From NCBI GenBank assembly GCA_015179125.1, contig WHVA01000091.1:186001-250000 (forward strand): 64,000 bases of DNA, written 5' to 3'. The position numbers and the translations under genes were made by a program. This document shows, one piece after another, positions 52,028 to 62,639 of this stretch. The notes beneath the pieces are model-generated. The model saw only the letters and a list, made by a program, of their open reading frames with translations. It did not search any database and was not told the origin of the DNA. Source of the DNA: Gautieria morchelliformis (Eukaryota; Basidiomycota; Agaricomycetes; Gomphales; Gomphaceae). Numbering within the stretch: position 1 is the stretch's first letter; every line of letters starts with the position of its first letter.

Positions 52028-54862
52028 TAGCTTCACCCATTTTATTGGCTGGCTTGAATACACCCCTTTCCACACTTGCTTGCTGTGCCCCACACCTCAC
52101 AAAGGTAATGCAGCACACTCGCTAGCTGTGCTCACCACTAACCGCGCTCTAGAGCCGCAGGTGTTTACGCTCACCCTCCCTCCATTCCCTGCACAGCTCA
52201 AACACTTTTTCCCACTGGGTTTTTTATTGCCACGAGCTGCCAGGCCCCTGATCCTTCCCCGGATTTTCTCTAGTATACTTGTATTCCTCGGACTTCCGCG
52301 TAGCGTAATTGTCATTCCACGGACTGTCTATGCACTCTTTTTTGTGCAGGCGGGCGCCTCGCCAGATGCCCGCCGTTCTCCCTAAACCGCACACAAACGC
52401 GCTCGCAAAGCCCCCGAAGGCCATCGCAATTCGTCCTGACAAATAATAATAATAATTTGGAACCCGTTATCTCCTGGCAATGGACTCTTTTTTTGGAGGC
52501 GGGCGCCTCGCCAGATGCCCGCCGTTCTCCCTAAACCGCACTCAAACACGGTCACAAAGCCCCCGAAGGTCATCCCAACTCGTCCTGGCGAAAAATAATA
52601 ATAATTTGGAACCCGTTATCTCCGGGTTTCACGCTGTGGTAGTAACTGTAGAAGGTGCACTGTCCTGCCCCGCTCGAGCGAATACGGGGTCCCTTTGGCT
52701 GACAGATTCTGTCAACACCATATGGGAGCCGGTCATAATGTCCACCCTCCCCGACGCAGATCTCAGGTTGAGGATTAGACGAGGCCCCTAGCAAATGATG
52801 GGCTCAGAATACTAGCTATCCAGGCAGCAGAAACTGAGGACTCACGGCTAAAGAGTACGTAGCCATCACCCAGCTGCAGACATGTCTAAATACAGGGATC
52901 AATATTGACGTGTATCAGAGTGGGACGCACGGGGATCCGACGGCTAGTAATGGCCCCGATTTCGCGATCACGTTGAAGAGAGTGTTCAATAAAATAACGG
53001 CTAAAGAACGTAGGAGTCAATGGTCAGGAGGTATCTATCACCCCGGCCGTGAGCTCATTCCTTACCAAACATCCTGGAGAAAAGGGTAATGATGTTCAGA
53101 CACCGTCTCTTAATGGCCTGACATACCAAACTTACATTGCAAAAAACAACGCCCCATCCCTGAGAAACAGTGAAGTAACTGGAGCCAGTGATCTGCCTTT
53201 CCTGGGAAATCTGACGCCTGAATCACTGCTGAACTCTTGCCGGAGAAAGGTGTAGAATTTGTAAAGGGTCATGAGGAAGAACACGCCTTAACATATCTTA
53301 CTCAATGGACGGGAAAGAACTTGTGGGAGGCTTACAAGCAATGGTGAGGCAGGGAACCCTACTCTGGCACTCAGTTCAGATAGAGACAAAGTAGTAATCG
53401 ATGCCTACCATGCTATCAATGTCAGCCCAGGTGGGTGGTCGGCGCTCAAACAACCAAGTAATGGTACGTTGGGCGGTATGGGAATGAAATGTATTTGCCT
53501 AACCGTGAGAGCTGTAATGATGACCTCGGTCTAGATGTAGGAGTAACACTGTTGGAAGACACCACAGAGTAGATAAAATGGCTCAGTCGCACCACAAATT
53601 CTCCTGTGTAGTATCCGTCAACAGAGGCTTCTCGTGGATAAGGGGAAGCACTTGCCACAGTATAAGGTTAAGAGAACAATGAGAACTAGTAATCGTCATA
53701 AATACTAGTAAGAAGACACCACAGGCCAAGTCCCACTCACCGGTTTTATTTCGACCGTACAGAGCATGGATGCGCAACAGAAGTATGAGATTGACAGTTG
53801 TCGTAAAGAATACAGCGCCACTGCTATATCCGGTATTAGCGTAAAGACTCGTTGTCATTTCTTTACAAAAATTACAATGCGTCAAACCAACTCCAAGCTG
53901 AACACCTGTGGGAGGTATGATCGGTGTCGCTCCTGAGGCAAAAGTCGTTATTACGCACAACTGGATATCGTGAGTATCAAATATGTGTGTAAAGTATCAA
54001 GGGGAACTCACATTGACGGACAGATTGGGTGTTAGTGTCACTTGAATTGGTTTAGCCTATCTGTATATATGCGACAAGCATGGACATACCAAAAGTATTG
54101 ACTCTGTCGATTGAGCCGTTAGCCTAGTGGGACTGAAAGCACGTGGTGGTAGACTAACACTAGATTGAATAATCCATAATAGCGAGAAGCCAAATACAAG
54201 ACTTTGGGGGGTGACCACTGTGCCCTTCAAAAACAGATGATATGAGAATTGGGATGTCACGTTTTCCGCTGAGTATTCGTACTTCCATATATAGTTGATC
54301 TGTAAATGGCTTACAGTAAGTTCATTTTGTAATGAAGCATGATCTTGTGTCACACCTCCTGTCCGAGTGTGATTAATATTTCATAGGTTAGCCAAGCAGT
54401 AGCTGCAGCTGTTCCCCCAAAAAAAGGAAAACAGAAAAAAAATTTCGACTCAGTGTGGATGACAAAAATACAGTATTGACCGATACCTGTCGAGAGGTTC
54501 GTTTTCTGAAGCTGTGAGAGAGCACTGATAAGCGCAGATGCTTGGGACATGTGCAGTATTTAGGGGATTAAGTTGTGGAACGAGTGAGTCCTGAGCAAGA
54601 GGGTATGGGCGAGACATGGGTATTTATCGTGTCGAACTCGTATTCACGGACAGCTGACCGCGCCACACTCGACCTAGCTGATCCCAAGCTGATCTCAAGG
54701 CAGATGACATCTGATCTCAAGGCAGATGACATCTCAACGAACTAGTGTTGTGGTTGATCATGGGCCCAACTTGGCAGATGTGATCTTAGCGAACTCCACG
54801 TCCGGCGCTGCCATGGCCGTACAAAGGAGCTGAAGAGCGCGCGGATATCATGTAGAGCCCCA
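52028..54862. repeat. Segmental duplication, copy 2
   Basis: It matches 35945-38565 in the same orientation. It differs by an internal tandem duplication of about 150 bp (52329-52475 repeated at 52477-52622, each with GCGGGCGCCTCGCCAGATGC and TTTGGAACCCGTTATCTCC) and a 22-bp tandem repeat near 54690-54735. In the first 100 bp most differences from copy 1 are CG changed to TG or CA. A decayed DUF6533 gene lies at 53400-54560. Confidence 0.8.
53400..54560 (-). pseudogene. DUF6533-type membrane protein remnant, copy 2
   Basis: It has the same exon pieces as copy 1: MSQASALISALSQLQKTNLS near 54550, AAATAWLTYEILITLGQE, INYIWKYEYSAENV near 54300, QVCVITTFASGATPIIPPTG and VNLILLLRIHALYGRNKT near 53810, then SASPYPREASVDGYYTGEFV near 53640. 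Indels between 54250 and 53960 break the frame at different points from copy 1 in places (for example MTSQFSYH in place of PALLISS), so both have decayed separately. Confidence 0.58.
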
Positions 54863-55649
54863 CATTGCAAAGTACTTCCTTTTCGAGCCACCGTGCCACG
54901 CGTCAACAATAGCAATTGGCGCCAAGAATTACATAACCGAGTGGACCCGAGCACATCCATTTGGGACTTGGACATGAAATTGTTTAAGTCGTTTGTCGTC
55001 GTTCACGATGATGCGGACAGGCGCAGCTGACAGATTTTGCCGCATAGGAGCTTTTCGCCCTTCTTGGCGAGTAATTGTAATGCTTCTTCTAACTCGTTCG
55101 GACTCGTGACTCGGCGTGAGTCGTCGACCGCGGCCAAATTTGAAGTTACCTAGAGGCCGCATCAGGAAAAGCGGAGAGGGGATATATACCGTATGTACGA
55201 TATATACCCATTATTCCGCGGCTACATGAGCCCTTGTTTTATTATAATAATTATGTTATCATTCCTTGAAAGCGTATATATATTATAGGACAAATAGTTT
55301 TTCACGGACTTAAAAATGCCTGCCAATATATACTTTCTATTGCACCCCGCATCGCGCTCATCATTCATAAAGAAGATATCAAGAGAGAGGGAGAGAGAGA
55401 GAGTATCAATTATAGCGCTTGAAGCGCAATCGCTTATGGTGCACTCTAACTACAAAACATTAGTACTACGTGAGAGTCATTAAGGAAACTGTGGCAGGTA
55501 GAAGAAAGAAGATATCGAGTGTCGTCTTAATGATGTATATGGCAGTCGTTACGGGAAATATCAACCAAGTCGACCTTAAGATACACGAGCTATTCGGGTC
55601 TTTGTCGAACGAAGAGTGCCATCGGTGTGAATATCTGTTTTCATAGCAT
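54863..55649. other. AT-rich intergenic region
   Basis: No gene supported. A GA repeat (about 55386-55405, GAGAGAGGGAGAGAGAGAGA) and long AT stretches near 55240-55300 are present. The phrase TTCCTTTTCGAGCCAC at 54885 recurs at 58328 and, in a variant, at 58268. Confidence 0.5.
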
Positions 55650-56792
55650 TCAGTAAGACGTTTCGGGTTTTCCACACGGTGGAGACCTTACCTGACGCTT
55701 CCCTGCCTCGACCAGAGTTGTAGCTGCTGTCTGTGTCAGTCCGCATATATTGTTTCCAGGCTGCCAGGGAATACGGCCGTCCGATAATGCAACCTCGAGA
55801 GGAAAGTACCAGGGCTTATCATCATGGCGAGCCGTAAGGTCTTCCCTGTGGATCAATGTTAAGCCTGAATTGTAAATTGCCGACACTGCAGCGTCAATGG
55901 ATCGCTCCGAAGGCGGTCGACCACCAATTCCTGTTGTTGTTTCGATGAGGTTTGCCATACGACAATGTTCCGGATCCAGTGCACTGAACGTAGACGTCCA
56001 ACACCACTCATACACAGCAAACTGCCAAAGACGCTGGTGTTTCAACATCGCAAAATTGGAACCAGCCCCTACGGCATGCGTACCTTTCCACCGGGTTTCA
56101 GCAGCCGGCAAACTTGGCGAAAACACTCCTCGAAACTTTATCCCACGAGCATTAGCCTGCCATGGACCAAATGGAGACTCTCTGTAACCGGATACGCACC
56201 TGGGATGTATTCTTAACCCTTCGATTGAGTATACACGGTCAAACCCTTCTGCGGGTAACATATCTCCTTGTTGCAAAAAATCGACTTTCAAGTTGAAATT
56301 CAAATTAATACGCAGGATATAGGGAAATAGCGCATGAAGCTACCATTCAAGAAAGCCACTTGGGCTGACATGTGCACACTGCGGGCCAGTGAACTCGCGG
56401 TGTGGATCTGGTATGACTCTCAAACGGTGTCCTTGCCCTTCAGATGAAGTTGCTATAGTACATACTTTGTTCGAGTCGGCATCAACCCCTAGTATGGTCA
56501 CGTTCGCAAAATTGGCAAGTTCGAGAGCGATGCCCCCTGTTCCGCATCCTAGTTCCAGAAGGTGCATGCCTGGTTTAAGGTTTAAAAAAGCGGCCATATA
56601 ATGTTCATGTCAAGCAAGAGTTGTAGACAGCGAGTCGCCTCTGCGTATACGGGTGAAATGAAAATGCTGTGACTGGGTTTGTTCGGATATGAGGCGTGGG
56701 CCATGAAACAAACCATGAAACAAACCAGCTCCAGCAATAGGGCTCAGGATGGCTAGTACCCACGAGAGGGATAGAAGATCATAGTTAGTCAC
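55650..56792 (-). pseudogene. Sterol C-24 methyltransferase-like pseudogene
   Basis: The reverse-strand N-terminus (56792) has a hydrophobic segment, LSLSWVLAILSPIAGAGLFH, then TRIRRGDSLSTTLA, a TGA at 56610-56612 and HEHYMAAFLNLKPGMHLLEL, running into the SAM-binding motif I, LELGCGTGG. After an intron come FLQQGDMLPAEGFDRVYSIE, FAVYEWCWTSTFSALDPEH, TTGIGGRPPSERSIDAAVSA and LIHREDLTARHDDKPWYFPL. The order and spacing match ERG6-type sterol methyltransferases, which add the C-24 methyl of ergosterol at the ER using SAM. Relatives have Arg (IARHEHY) at the TGA, so a C-to-T change of CGA explains it. A readthrough or a start after the stop is possible but would lose the N-terminal helix. Confidence 0.7.
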
Positions 56793-57012
56793 CTGTCTTT
56801 CTCCGAGTCGATGCCAAAAGGACCCAACATAACATACGTACGCGTGACAAAATCCAGTAAGGTCGAAAGCGAGGGTCTGCTATTGGGGCGTGGCATGGTG
56901 ATTCAGACGATATAATGTCGGTGTGTGGTTCACCTAAGTATATTACAGTAAGAGCAATGTCAGCTATAGGTCGGCAGAGTAAGAAGTACATGAAGGCGCC
57001 ATAGGATAAGTA

Positions 57013-58222
57013 TGTTGGAGTTTGTAATCTCGTTAGTTAAGCTAGTTACAGTTGCTTAGTAATACGCTGCCGTTTTCGTCCCTACTGCGATCTCTACAGG
57101 TTATGGGCCCCGCCCGTTCGCTTTAGTTAAACAATAGGCCCCTCGGGATTGTAAGACGTGCTCCCCCTGTTGTTTGTTGGGGTTGAGAGGGTATCTCCCG
57201 TTGCACCATAAAAGCCCTGTATCGACTACAGGCCGAATCAAAATCCTTCGCCATGCCCGCCGGCGATTCACTATTCTTGAAACTCTCGGACTCGAACTAT
57301 ATTGACTGGAAGTATCAGATGGAGGCCTACCTGACTACAAAGGACTTGGATGTTGTGGATGGCACAGAGGAGAGGCCTGCTGGATCTACATCCTCAAAGA
57401 CCGTTAAGGCATGGATAAAAAAGCAGAGGTTAGCACATGCTGAGATAATCCTTCGAGTCGAACCTGGTCAGCTCCCGCACACGCGCTTCGAAGATCCAAA
57501 GGATATTTGGGAAAACCTTGAGAAGGTTCACCGAGCCCACGGTTTCGCGACACGTCTGTCACTACGACGACGCTTCCTCTCGATGAGAAAGGATGACACG
57601 CAAACGATGCGCGCCTGGATCGCTGCTGTGAGACACCTTGCACATGAACTCACCGAGGCAGGCACCAAGGTCACCGACGATGACACCATCGTAGTCCTCA
57701 TGCTAGGTTTGCCACCGACATACGAGAACTTCATTATCACGCTGGATGCCACCCCTGATGACTAACTCAGCCTTGACCTGGTCATTACACGCCTCCTAAA
57801 CGAGGAATCGCAGCAACTAATGGTAAACAACGTGGAACTACATCATGACACGATTCTCTATGCAAAGGGAAAGGCCATGAGACGAAATGTTACCTGTTTC
57901 CGATGCGGAATGCAAGGCCACATGCGCAGAGACTGCCCAGATAGGATACACGATCACTCAGCCTCTAGCGATGATTCAACCACTTCGTCGGATGAGGAAC
58001 AGAAGAGAAAAGAGAAGATGGACCGGAAGCAGAGGAAGAAAAAGGAAAAGGAGAAATTGGTAAAGGAAGTTACTCAGGCTGCTTTTGCGTGCTATGCTGC
58101 ATCAGACGACTAACTTGTTACTCGATTAAGAGGGTATGTTGGAGTTTGTAATCTTGTTAGTTAAGCTAGTTACAGTTGCTTAGTAATACACTGCCGTTTT
58201 CGTCCCTACTGCGATCTCTACA
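57013..58222 (+). mobile_element. Gag-only miniature LTR retroelement, TSD AAGTA
   Basis: Two 86-bp direct repeats, 57013-57098 and 58137-58222, both start TGTTGGAGTTTGTAATC and end GATCTCTACA. They are flanked by AAGTA (57008-57012 and 58223-58227). The 1.2-kb unit is thus a complete insertion with TG...CA terminal repeats and a 5-bp duplication. Just inside the left repeat, GGTTATGGGCCCCG resembles the complement of the anticodon arm of initiator tRNA-Met, as used by some Copia elements. A purine stretch, AAGAGGG, precedes the right repeat. It codes for gag only, so mobility would need proteins from another element. Very short LTRs plus gag match the TRIM/TR-GAG class. Confidence 0.88.
57253..58113 (+). 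pseudogene. Copia-type gag with CCHC knuckle, one stop codon
   Basis: The ATG at 57253 opens MPAGDSLFLKLSDSNYIDWK, the N-terminal LxGxNYxxW pattern of Copia gag. UBN2/DUF4219-like core pieces follow: RFEDPKDIWENLEKVHRAHG, RRFLSMRKDDTQTMRAWI and MLGLPPTYENFIITLD. A TAA at 57763-57765 interrupts; the frame continues through LDLVITRLLNEESQQL to the knuckle CFRCGMQGHMRRDC (CX2CX4HX4C, about 57897-57938). A Ser/Asp then Lys-rich tail ends at 58113. One nonsense change separates core from knuckle; otherwise the gag is complete at about 286 codons. No protease, integrase or RT follows. Confidence 0.85.
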
Positions 58223-58384
58223 AAGTATGTGTCTGGAGGGGATTAGAGCCATACAATGACGGCTTTCTTTTTCGAGCCACACATCAAAACACCTCATCGG
58301 GGATCTTGATCAGTGCCAGGACAAAGGATTTCCTTTTCGAGCCACGAGTCAAAAATAGCACTTAGCGCCCAGACCTCATCTAAC

Positions 58385-59268
58385 TGAGCACACAGTCGTA
58401 GCGAAATAGCCTGTGACACTTGACAATGTAATGTGCAAGGTCTCACGGAAAGGTTGTCTAGCAGTAACAATCCTTTCACTGGCAAAGGTGCTCCTTCGGA
58501 GCCCTTCGCCAACAGCACCGATAATAATATGAAGGCTAAGGTAATGAAGGTGAAGTATGAAAACTCACTAGTGGTGCTTAAGTCCTTCTCTGGTCTAAGA
58601 TAGGAATCTATAGGAGAGGGCTCACGATGACGATCACAGTGACGTCAAGCTTTTGCACAAGGTAGATGTATGATAATTGAACTGCAGAATATACATGCGA
58701 ACGTAAACTACTTATACCGAGTGCTCATTTGATATCAGCGAATAGGAAAGAGGCTGTCATGAGTCAGGGTTGGATAGGGGTGCACAGTCAGGATACAAAT
58801 AGATGAAACACATATACAATGGAGAAGGGGAGGAGTGCAAACATGAAACAACAGGGGGTGAGAGAAGACAAAGGTACCTATGTAATAAAACATGCCTTGA
58901 GACCCGCATACAGGTTACCCCGCACGGACTCTTCGTCTGCTGGGTTGATCCCACACGATGTATGGGTAGGACGTCCCGTGAATGCATTCCGGCCATACGA
59001 ACACCTAAAGGGGGTTGAGTCGGGAAGACGATGGGGCCAGTGATGAACCATCATGCCGGGTAAAGGATGTCGATCGTTCTTGATGGCGTGCCTGCTGGCA
59101 AATGATGCAAGTAGCAAATGGTCATTCGGCAAATCCGGCAAAGGGCGAATGGAGCGAACATAGAGGAGGAGTGGTGGAAGGGAAGGGCGAAGTCGAGCGA
59201 ACATAGAGGAGGAGTGTTGAAAGGGAAAACAGGGATAGCTGGGTACAAGAAATAAATGGGTCATGACA
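58385..59268 (+). mobile_element. Solo LTR fragment E, 5'-truncated
   Basis: It begins abruptly at CACAGTCGTAGCGAAATAGC, equivalent to about 155 bp into LTR A, and ends GGGTCATGACA at 59268, the short-form end. A duplicated GAAGGGAAGGGCGAAGTCGAGCGAACA-type stretch near 59175-59215 matches the arrangement in copy A. The 5' edge is close to the end of the gag-only element (162 bp away), with no target duplication. Confidence 0.8.
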
Positions 59269-60118
59269 CTACTCTAAATCTACATAGCTCAATTCTCATG
59301 CTCACTCTCGCTACTGTCAACTATATGTTTGCTCTTAACATGAGACCCTGCTTTCCATTGTCTCTTAGCAGGCTTGTTCCCCTTGCCATCGTTATCCCTG
59401 CTTCACTTCTTTACTACTTCCACTGCCAAATCATTACTAACATTGGTACAATGCTTGTAAGGTCCCCATGCTAACCCTTTATCAGTGTGCTCCTTGCAAG
59501 GGTGATCATTGCCTGCACTGCTGGACACTTCATGGGCTACCTTGTGTGCAGCATACTCCTTGTCTGAAAGTCTGTGGAACTGGCATGTTGGTGTGTTGTC
59601 TTTGCTGCCCTCTCTCAGGAGATGTCCTCCTAGACTCTTATATTCCTTACCTTTCTCTTCTTCTCCCCCTTTCTCTCGGTCTCCCCTTTCCTCTCTGTCT
59701 ATCCTTGCTTGGGTTCAGCCTTCAGCCTGTTCCTGGCCAGTTGGCCTGCTTATGTGACCACCAATAGCTATGCTACTGATCACTAGTAATTATATACTTA
59801 CTTTTGGATCTCCACCTCAGTCTCCTTGTGCTGGCTTGTAGGTAGGTGGTTGGTCTGGGACCCTCCATCAGGCCTGGGGAGCATGCAGGTGGGGAGCATC
59901 CCTAATGCCTTACCTCCCAGCAGGCCTATGCCTAGGATGACCTGGAGTTGCCCTTACACCCTCAAGGGTGTTGGTCAGCCTCTCCAATGCCTTCATGTAC
60001 CAATCTTGCATGGATTTCTGATATTTCCTTCCAGTGGCCATCCTTCCATGACCACCTGGTAACAGTCTACAATGTCACTTTCATACCTTGCAGATGACAT
60101 CTCAGCTTCTGGATCCCC
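59269..60118. other. Repeat-like region, unidentified
   Basis: Pyrimidine-rich sequence including CTTTTGGATCTCCACCTCAG near 59800, which resembles the TTGGATCTCCTCTACCTCAG word in the LTR at 19823-20134. A fragment of a related LTR is possible, but edges were not found. No coding frame is supported. Confidence 0.35.
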
Positions 60119-60801
60119 TGTTATGACCATAGTATTCCTGCTTCTGACACTCAGTTACGCCTTGTTTCTGACACTCTGATATTTCAATAGTCACCCCCCT
60201 TTTTATATCATTTCCCCATTCAACTCTATTAATCGGACTCTCTAGACTCAACTCACAGCACAGCAAGACCATATGTCCAACCCCTCTGGAGTCCCGTTGT
60301 TCCATCATGTCAAATATGCTTTCCATCCCCTTGTTCTTTTGCCCATTATTCTTGACTTTACCCTGCACCCCCCTTGTAGTTCTTTGTTCCTGATTAGTTA
60401 CTTACCCCGTATATCTTATCTGACTTCTGCTTTTCTCAGAACATGCTTAGTAGTACAACATTACATGTTGCTTCAGCTCTTCATATAAAACCCTCTCATG
60501 TATGCTCTCAATTCTGCAACCAGATAATCACCTTCGATATGTGATTCCCTTTGCTCTATCTTCTGTTCTTAGCACAGTGAGTACTGGAAAAATCTCTGCC
60601 CCTCCACCTCTCGACCTTTGCCTCTCTGCCTCTCTGTGTTTCCACCTTCCACCTTCTGACTTAGTTCCAACCTTGACTTACCTCAATACTTTCTGACTTC
60701 CAACTTCCGATCTGAAATACTTAGGATGATAGTTCATTGGGGGCACAAGTTGAAGCCGTTGTCCTTTCCAGTTCTGACTTCTGGGATTCACAATATGTAA
60801 A
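60119..60801 (-). mobile_element. LTR copy, reverse orientation, Gypsy-1-inserted family
   Basis: On the reverse strand it ends GGTCATAACA (60119) and begins near TACATATTGTGAATCCC (60801). Between are AGTTCATTGGGGGCACAAG-type words that match the LTR at 6721-7412 in reverse complement. The terminal TG of the start is changed. It faces the next copy head to head across 23 bp. Confidence 0.75.
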
Positions 60802-60824
60802 AGTATTATCTGATTCCCACCTGA

Positions 60825-61400
60825 TGTTACATATCGGAAATCCCAGAGAACAGATCTAGAAAGGACGGCAGCTTCAACTTATGTGTTGTGCCCCTGATGA
60901 ACTATCGTCCTAGGTATTTCAGACTTGAGTTCCGGAGATTGGATGAGGCGGAGGTTAGAGGGATTCAGAAGTTGATCTTGGCTGGAGTGTCAAAGATCAG
61001 AGGTCGGAGGACAGGTGATGGAAGAGGCGGAAGACAGAGTATCGAAGGCAGAGAGAGAGATGGAGTGCTTGCAAGACTTGCTGTACTAAGAACAGGAGAT
61101 AATGCAAGGAAATTCATGTACTGAAGTTGATTATCTGATTGAAGAACGGAAGCATACATGAGGGGGTTTTATAGAAAGAACTGAGACAGCAAGTAATAGG
61201 GTAGTACTAAGCAAATTCTGGAGAGAGTGGAAATCAGACAGACATATGGGGCAAGTAACTAATACTGAACAAGGGGACTATAAGGGGGTGCAGGGTAGTG
61301 TCAAGAACAATGGGCAAAAAGAACAAGGGGTGCATAAGTCTAATGGACAGCAGAACAAATGGAAGTCCTGATGAACCGGAAATGGCAACTTGCTGTGCTA
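60825..61400 (+). mobile_element. LTR copy, forward orientation, same family
   Basis: It starts TGTTACATATCGGAAATCCC and follows the 6721-7412 LTR through GCAGCTTCAACTTATG, GATGAACTATCGTCCTAGG and AAGAACAGGAGATAATGCA. The match fades after about 61300-61400, so the 3' end is uncertain. Together with the reverse copy just upstream it forms an imperfect inverted pair. Confidence 0.7.
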
Positions 61401-61539
61401 AGGGTCGAGCACAGAGGCTGATGAATAGAGTTGATCAGGGGTGTTGAAGAACAAGGGGTCAAGGTCACATGATTTGTGAACAATGCGGTGGAGTTAGAAA
61501 GATAGGTGGGAAAGATAATGTGTTTTGTCTTGAACCACA

Positions 61540-62249
61540 ATGGAACAAAACATTGATTTCTCCAAAATGTCCAGCGCTGAGTTAAAACAGCATTTTGCCG
61601 ATGTTATCATGAAGAAGGAACTGGCCAAGAAATGTGAGGCTGAAGAACGCAAATGTAAGGAGAAGGAGTGCCAGGAGGAGGAGCACGAGGAAAAAGAGCA
61701 CAAGGAGAAAGAGCGCAGGGACAAGGAACACCGGGAGAAGGAGGAGTGAGTCTGTGAGGCAGAGCGGAAATGCAAGGCAGCGGAAAAGAAAGCTGCTGAT
61801 GAAAAGGCTGCCACAGAGAGGGTGGAAGAAGGACAGGTGAGTCAGAAACACTCTGGTCTTTGTGATGACGCTGAAAATGTCCTTAGAAAAACATGGAGTA
61901 TGAATTCGAGATGGGGTTGGAGTATATGCTGGAAACTACACCAGTTCCTAAGGGCAAGGGGAAAAAGAAGGCTGTGATCTCCATGCGAAATATTGTGGAG
62001 GAGTGGAAACGGTGTGCAGATGAATTCCAGCAGGCGTGGGTGAGCAAGGGTCATTGCATGCGGGAATTATGGGAATTGGGTCCAGTAAACCCTGCGACCA
62101 GGAAACGTAAGACATGGGAAGACGAGGAGGAGGAACAGGCCCCAAGTGACCTGTGTGAAGCCAGGGGCTTTCCGCAAGGTTCAAGCGCAGAAAATGACAA
62201 AAAGTCGCAGCAAGCGACTTTCGGACACCTAGGCAGAAGGCAGGGCTGA
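61540..62249 (+). pseudogene. Lys/Glu-rich coiled-coil protein remnant, two exons
   Basis: Exon 1 (61540-61836) starts MEQNIDFSKMSSAELKQHFA and becomes a dense charged helix (KECQEEEHEEKEHKEKERRD). A TGA at 61747-61749 lies within it (EKEE-stop-VCEAERKC). A 50-bp GT-AG intron (61837-61886) joins in phase to exon 2, KNMEYEFEMGLEYMLETTPV, MRNIVEEWKRCADEFQQAW and PATRKRKTWEDEEEEQ, ending at 62249. A long coiled coil is likely. I do not recognise the family; it is similar in composition to the ORF remnant at 1-1646 but not clearly homologous. It may be a transposon-linked fungal gene family. Confidence 0.5.
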
Positions 62250-62319
62250 GCAGAAATGGAAAGAGAGCAGGGGAGCTTCCCCTGAGTGGGAATTCGGAAG
62301 CGGTGGTGTTGAACCGCTA

Positions 62320-62430
62320 TGTCAAGATTGATTTTTAGGCGTTAATATCGTGTATTAGTGAACACAGCGAATGCCTGAATAGCTTGTGTGAAGAAGTGTG
62401 CTGTTCAGTGAATAAGATGAACCAATAAAT
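62320..62430 (+). mobile_element. Solo LTR fragment F, first 110 bp only
   Basis: TGTCAAGATTGATTTTTAGG through GATGAACCAATAAATG matches the start of LTR copies A-D and stops at about 62430. It shares GAAGAAGTGTGCTGTTC with copy C rather than copy A. The 3' remainder is absent. Confidence 0.75.
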
Positions 62431-62639
62431 GTTTGCCTCACCCTAGGGCCATAGTAGGCAGGTAGGAGGGTGGATCACATGCCTCGGTTCACTAAGGGGA
62501 AGTGTGTATGATAGTCTAGGATAGGATGATGTAATGTATGTGACATGTGTGACTACTAGACTGGTGGAATGAGTTCTGAGACTGAATGGAAGCCTCACTT
62601 TCGGAAGGTCGGCACTCATTTAAGGCCAAGGACAACATG

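Noticed and set aside
60825..61540. Full-length LTR with target duplication for the forward copy
   Set aside because: CCTGA precedes the start and recurs near 61368, but the repeat does not end with CA there and similarity fades earlier.
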